Of a DNA stretch of 64,000 nucleotides, positions 60,467 through 64,000 are shown one piece after another (position 1 is the stretch's first letter; each line of letters starts with the position of its first letter). The notes beneath the pieces are model-generated. The model had not been told where the DNA came from, searched no databases, and saw only the letters and a list, made by a program, of their open reading frames with translations. This DNA is from Rhizophagus clarus. Lineage: Eukaryota; Glomeromycota; Glomeromycetes; Glomerales; Glomeraceae. The stretch spans positions 248,001-312,000 of the forward strand of contig BLAL01000266.1 of NCBI GenBank assembly GCA_015698045.1, read 5' to 3'. The translations under genes were made by a program, and so were the position numbers.

Positions 60467-61929
60467 TATGACAAAATGATAAGATTTTATTTAAACTTAT
60501 GATATTAAAATTTAGTGTGGTAAAATCAATGTAACTTATATGTAGAATTTGTGATTTTTAAATTGGCTGATAAATAGAGAGGCGGTGTTAATTTTTTTTA
60601 CAAAAAAAAAAAGAAAAATTACCATAATTTTCTAAATTATCAAATGCAGATATTTTTTTTATTATTAAATTTTATTTTTATTATTAGTTGTACAAAATTA
60701 TTACAAATTGAATAAATTTCCTTTATACATATTGTTATAGGTATAAATTAATATTAAATAGAAAATGGAGAATGATACAAAATGACTTGACCTAAAAATT
60801 GAACAGCAGAGAAGTGAATTTTAAGACTTTTATGCATGTGCTATCCTAATCTAATACAGATTTTATCTCTTATATATTGTCATAGTTATAAAAGTGGTAA
60901 AAGATGATTTGACCTAAATATACTAACAGAAAAGTGAATTTTCAGAATGAAGCGTGCATAGAGTTCAGAGAGCTATTAAAAAGTGGTAACAAGGAGAGAT
61001 TTCAAAATAATAAGGCTAATGAAAGTGCAATTTTACTAATTTTAGGCCTCTCTCTAAGTTATATAGTATTATTACTATTTATCCTTCATGAATTCTATAG
61101 TCATTCTTGTTACTTCTTTCTCTCTCTCTCTTAATCTTTCTCTTGTTTTTCTTCTTTCACTATCATTTCTGTAGATGTGTGAATATGTAAGGATGTATAT
61201 CTATCACATGAACCCATCTTTATATGAAAGAACTTGACAGATAAAATCGTAGGAATTGAATTGATCCATAAAGGTAGTAATTGTTTAATAAATGATTTAA
61301 ATATACAAGGGATTCTGTTCAATTATTGAAAACCTTTTTAAACTTTTTATTTCTAATATTGTTATTATATTTTCATTACTACTATTGAAATTTGAAAATA
61401 TTTTGATAATAATTGCAAAATTGTTGATGCAAATCAAGCAATTAAAAGGCTGGATATTAATATGTTCAAGGCTATATTTTATACTCTCTCTTAAATGATG
61501 GTATTTTATATGTTATTTCTGGTTTATTATAAGAATTAAAACCAAACTTCTGGTATATGCTTTATGATAATATATAAAACAAATTACTATCAAATGTAAT
61601 TTTTCTTACTCGAAACACCTTGGCTCTCTTCTCACGTGACTGATGTAATAAACTACGGCGCAAATATCAATGAAACGTCTTGCTCTTATTTTTCAGACGA
61701 TTAATACTTATTTTATCGACCCCAAATTTTTTACATTCGAGGTTGGACCTCGCACATTAATTATATAGCTAGTAATTTGTATAATTTGGAATATTTTAGG
61801 GACAATGGTTTTTTATTATTTCTGATTCTTTTTTCCTTTAAGGTTTGATGTAGATTTTTATTTCTCTGTTTTCTATCTCATATGCAGTGTTTTGACGAGT
61901 GGGTTCTTTTTTTTTTTTAATACTTAGGC
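60467..61929. other. intergenic region, no gene recognised
   Basis: AT-rich. The words ATGACTTGACCTAAA (60781) and ATGATTTGACCTAAA (60903) recur about 120 bp apart within a partly duplicated stretch (60780-60840 and 60900-60950). Otherwise nothing supportable. Confidence 0.45.
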
Positions 61930-62245
61930 GTAAACAGTAATTTACTCCCCAGTTTCTCATTGGACGGTGACATATTATGCGTGACAAATAGGAGTTTATT
62001 AATAAAAAAAAAAAATTCTACGTCCCCAGATTAATTATAAAAAAAATGGGAATATGGTAGGGTGTGATGCAGTGTTAAATAACCCTATCCAAATACAAAC
62101 AGTATGCCAACCCTAATCCTAATACCCTAACTCAAATCCCTAACCCTAACCCTAATCCGAACCCTAATTCCAACCTAATCCTAAAGAGAAAATCACACCA
62201 TCCAATGAGAAACTGGGGGGGTAAATTAGTAAATCGGTAAACAGT
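61930..62245. mobile_element. small inverted-repeat element (MITE) filled with telomere-like repeats
   Basis: AATTTACTCCCCAGTTTCTC then ATTGGACGGTG at 61939-61969 recurs inverted at 62199-62227 (AATTTACCCCCCCAGTTTCTC, ATTGGATGGTG). The 9-bp word GTAAACAGT flanks the whole at 61930-61938 and 62237-62245, a candidate target duplication of Mutator length, although the right repeat has a few extra bases before it. The interior, 62107-62186, is a degenerate CCCTAA array. No coding sequence. Boundaries are uncertain by up to 10 bp. Confidence 0.72.
62107..62186. repeat. interstitial telomere-like CCCTAA repeats
   Basis: About twelve CCCTAA-like units with variants (CCTAAT, CTCAAATC, CCGAA), the best being three perfect units around 62140-62157. 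This is the C-rich strand of the common fungal telomere repeat TTAGGG. It lies between the arms of a small inverted-repeat element, not at a chromosome end. Confidence 0.85.
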
Positions 62246-63341
62246 CATCCATTCATCTTAACTTCTTTGGTACCTTAAAAGTCGTCAAGAGTTCGTCGTC
62301 TTCATATGATAAATAAATAAATGTTGCAATTAATATAATAATAAAATTTTATATGTTTATTTTTGATGTTGACTTAGTTTGACCTCCTTTGACCCCTCTC
62401 CCCTCAATTTCTAACAAACATCTGGACATTAAACAAATAATTAAATCGGATAAGCCTATATAAACCCAATTTGCTGAGTTAAAAATAATATTCAAAACCA
62501 CTTTTATCGTATAAGCAAAATTACAGTTACAGGACAGCCTACTTAACTACCACTAGTAGTTATCATTATATGTTAATATAAAAGAAAATTGATTTTTTGT
62601 TGCACCGTAATGAGGCGTCATGCATGCAGTAATTATTGCATAAATACATTAATGAGGGCATTTATTGAAGAAAAATTATCTTTCGAGAAACTTGATATAA
62701 TTATATTTAGTAATGGATCATAGTAATGGTGAAGGTAAAAAGCATAAAGCATAATTATTTAATAAAAGTTAGAATTATTCAAGAATTCTAAAATGAATTT
62801 GCCAATATAATAAAATTAGTTCCAAGTAGCATCGAGGAATCTAAAGGTAAAATATACTAAACCTTATTATTAAACATAATTATTGTAAATAAATTAAATA
62901 TTATAACAATTTATAAAATATTCACATGCAATTTAAATAATATAGCTCGTAAGTAAATGGATTATCTACTGTATAATTCTTATAATTTAAATAATAATGG
63001 GTTTATTGTAGTTTTAGATGACTTTAATGATTAATAATACTATAGTTCGTAAATTATCAGCTATTTATTTTTTACCTTATTTTATATACTATTCAGTTAA
63101 CTAAATTCTTTGTTTAAATAATTATTTATAATTAATTATATCATAGATGGTAAGTTACAATATTTACTATATTTATTGTATAATATTCATATGTAATACA
63201 AACTAATTATACTCTTTACTTAAATACATAATTAGATTGTAAGTGTTTTTAATTTATATTATATACTTTTGTATAATATTTGCTTTTAATTAATTAATAA
63301 ATATATACAACAGGGTGTAAGTTATATGTTATCTATATACT
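62246..63341. other. AT-rich region with possible decayed small exons
   Basis: No intact gene. Several short stretches have exon-like edges, for example ATCGAGGAATCTAAAG before GTAAAATA (62847) and similar AG...GTAAGT pairs at 62944-63170. They may be remains of the 5' part of the kinase fragment that follows. Not assembled into a frame. Confidence 0.35.
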
Positions 63342-63805
63342 GGCCTTAACGGTCTACATAAGCAAAATCTTGTTCACTGTGATTTTCATGATGGCAATAT
63401 TTTAAATCATGAGGATAAAAAGAATATAAAAGATAAGGATAAATTTTATATTAGTGATTTAGGATTATGTCAATCCGTAAAGGTTTTAAAAAAATATGAT
63501 ATTTATGTTGTTATTCCATTTATGGCACCTGAAGTTTTAAGAGGCAAACCATATAGTGTCATCTATGATTATGTGGGAATTTACATCCGGAGTTCCACCA
63601 TTTAGTGATAGAGCACATAATCTTCAATTCAGCTTAAGTATTTGTAAAGGTGAACGACTTGGAATTGTTGAAAATACTCCACAATGTTATGGATTTGATG
63701 AAAAAATGCTGGAATGAAGATCCATTAAAAAGACCATCTGCATCAGAAGTAAATGATATTAAAAAGCAACAATATGGAATTTATAAATGCACTAATTGGA
63801 AATAA
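63342..63805 (+). pseudogene. protein kinase fragment, broken
   Basis: The frame opens in the catalytic loop, LHKQNLVHCDFHDGN with the catalytic Asp, then FYISDLGLCQ (DLG) and IPFMAPEVLRGKPYS. After that the frame changes: MWEFTSGVPPFSDRAHNL continues in a second frame, and MKKCWNEDPLKRPSASEVND in a third. The SDIYSF segment of helix F is missing between KPYS and MWEF. So there are at least two frameshifts and one small deletion, and no N-lobe was found. It is closest in wording to the intact kinase at 58394, suggesting local duplication and decay. Confidence 0.8.
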
Positions 63806-64000
63806 TAATATTGTTACTGAATTTCATCCACAAGCATGTTATAAAAGTCGCTTACTTGATTTTACTAGTAGAAATTCTAGAAAGTGAATGTTTAAATTGT
63901 ATAATTGGTAATACAAAGCCATCGGGTATGTAATATATACAGAAAAAAAGTAATTTTGCAAATAATTTTATATATAATTAATTAATTTATTTATTTTTTA
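63806..64000. other. AT-rich window end
   Basis: Short AT-rich stretch after the kinase fragment; it may include decayed tail sequence (an ISLDFTSRNS-like scrap). Nothing firm. Confidence 0.35.

Overview
The window looks like nuclear DNA of a very AT-rich fungus. The best fit is an arbuscular mycorrhizal fungus of the Rhizophagus type (Glomeromycotina). This is inferred from long A and T runs, short GT-AG introns in every gene, sparse genes in repeat-rich DNA, several members of an expanded kinase family carrying an N-terminal CxxC cluster, and the mix of transposons. No ribosomal RNA, tRNA, CRISPR array or bacterial operon was recognised.

Layout. 1-3.7 kb: AT-rich, no gene seen. 3.7-4.7 kb: membrane-anchored dithiol glutaredoxin, three exons. 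4.7-10 kb: long gap with one decayed coding scrap. 10.1-12.4 kb (minus): GH27 alpha-galactosidase with 14 exons, two of them only 20 and 22 nt, ending in a transmembrane tail. 15.4-16.6 kb: CCDC97-family protein. 20.7-22.2 kb (minus) and 22.9-24.0 kb (plus): divergent pair of membrane-anchored helical proteins, one ending in a jacalin-like lectin domain. 24.8-27.9 kb: Tc1-like remnant with an apparently complete Tigger/pogo transposon inside it. 30.0-31.2 kb: inverted-repeat pair enclosing a hAT-type MITE. 31.6-32.8 kb: kinase with one frameshift. 35.2-37.0 kb: alpha/beta-hydrolase (HSL-like) gene with two apparent frame changes.

From 38.6 to 57.4 kb the window is a transposon nest. An inverted-repeat-bounded element holds about 22 copies of a roughly 110-bp hairpin unit. 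A second inverted-repeat pair (42.5 and 55.3 kb) encloses a hairpin array with a roughly 34-bp unit and is split by a very young Ty3/gypsy-type LTR element (44.05-52.99 kb). A decayed hAT transposon end follows at 56.2-57.4 kb. 58.4-60.5 kb holds an intact kinase gene whose acidic tail is built from small symmetric phase-1 exons. 61.9-62.2 kb is a small element filled with telomere-like repeats. 63.3-63.8 kb is a kinase fragment.

The host genes do not form one pathway: redox control, galactoside hydrolysis, an SF3B-linked protein, signalling kinases and a lipase-like enzyme. The main interest lies in the paired hairpin-array elements, where unit variants differ mostly at CpG positions, and in the divergent coiled-coil/lectin pair.
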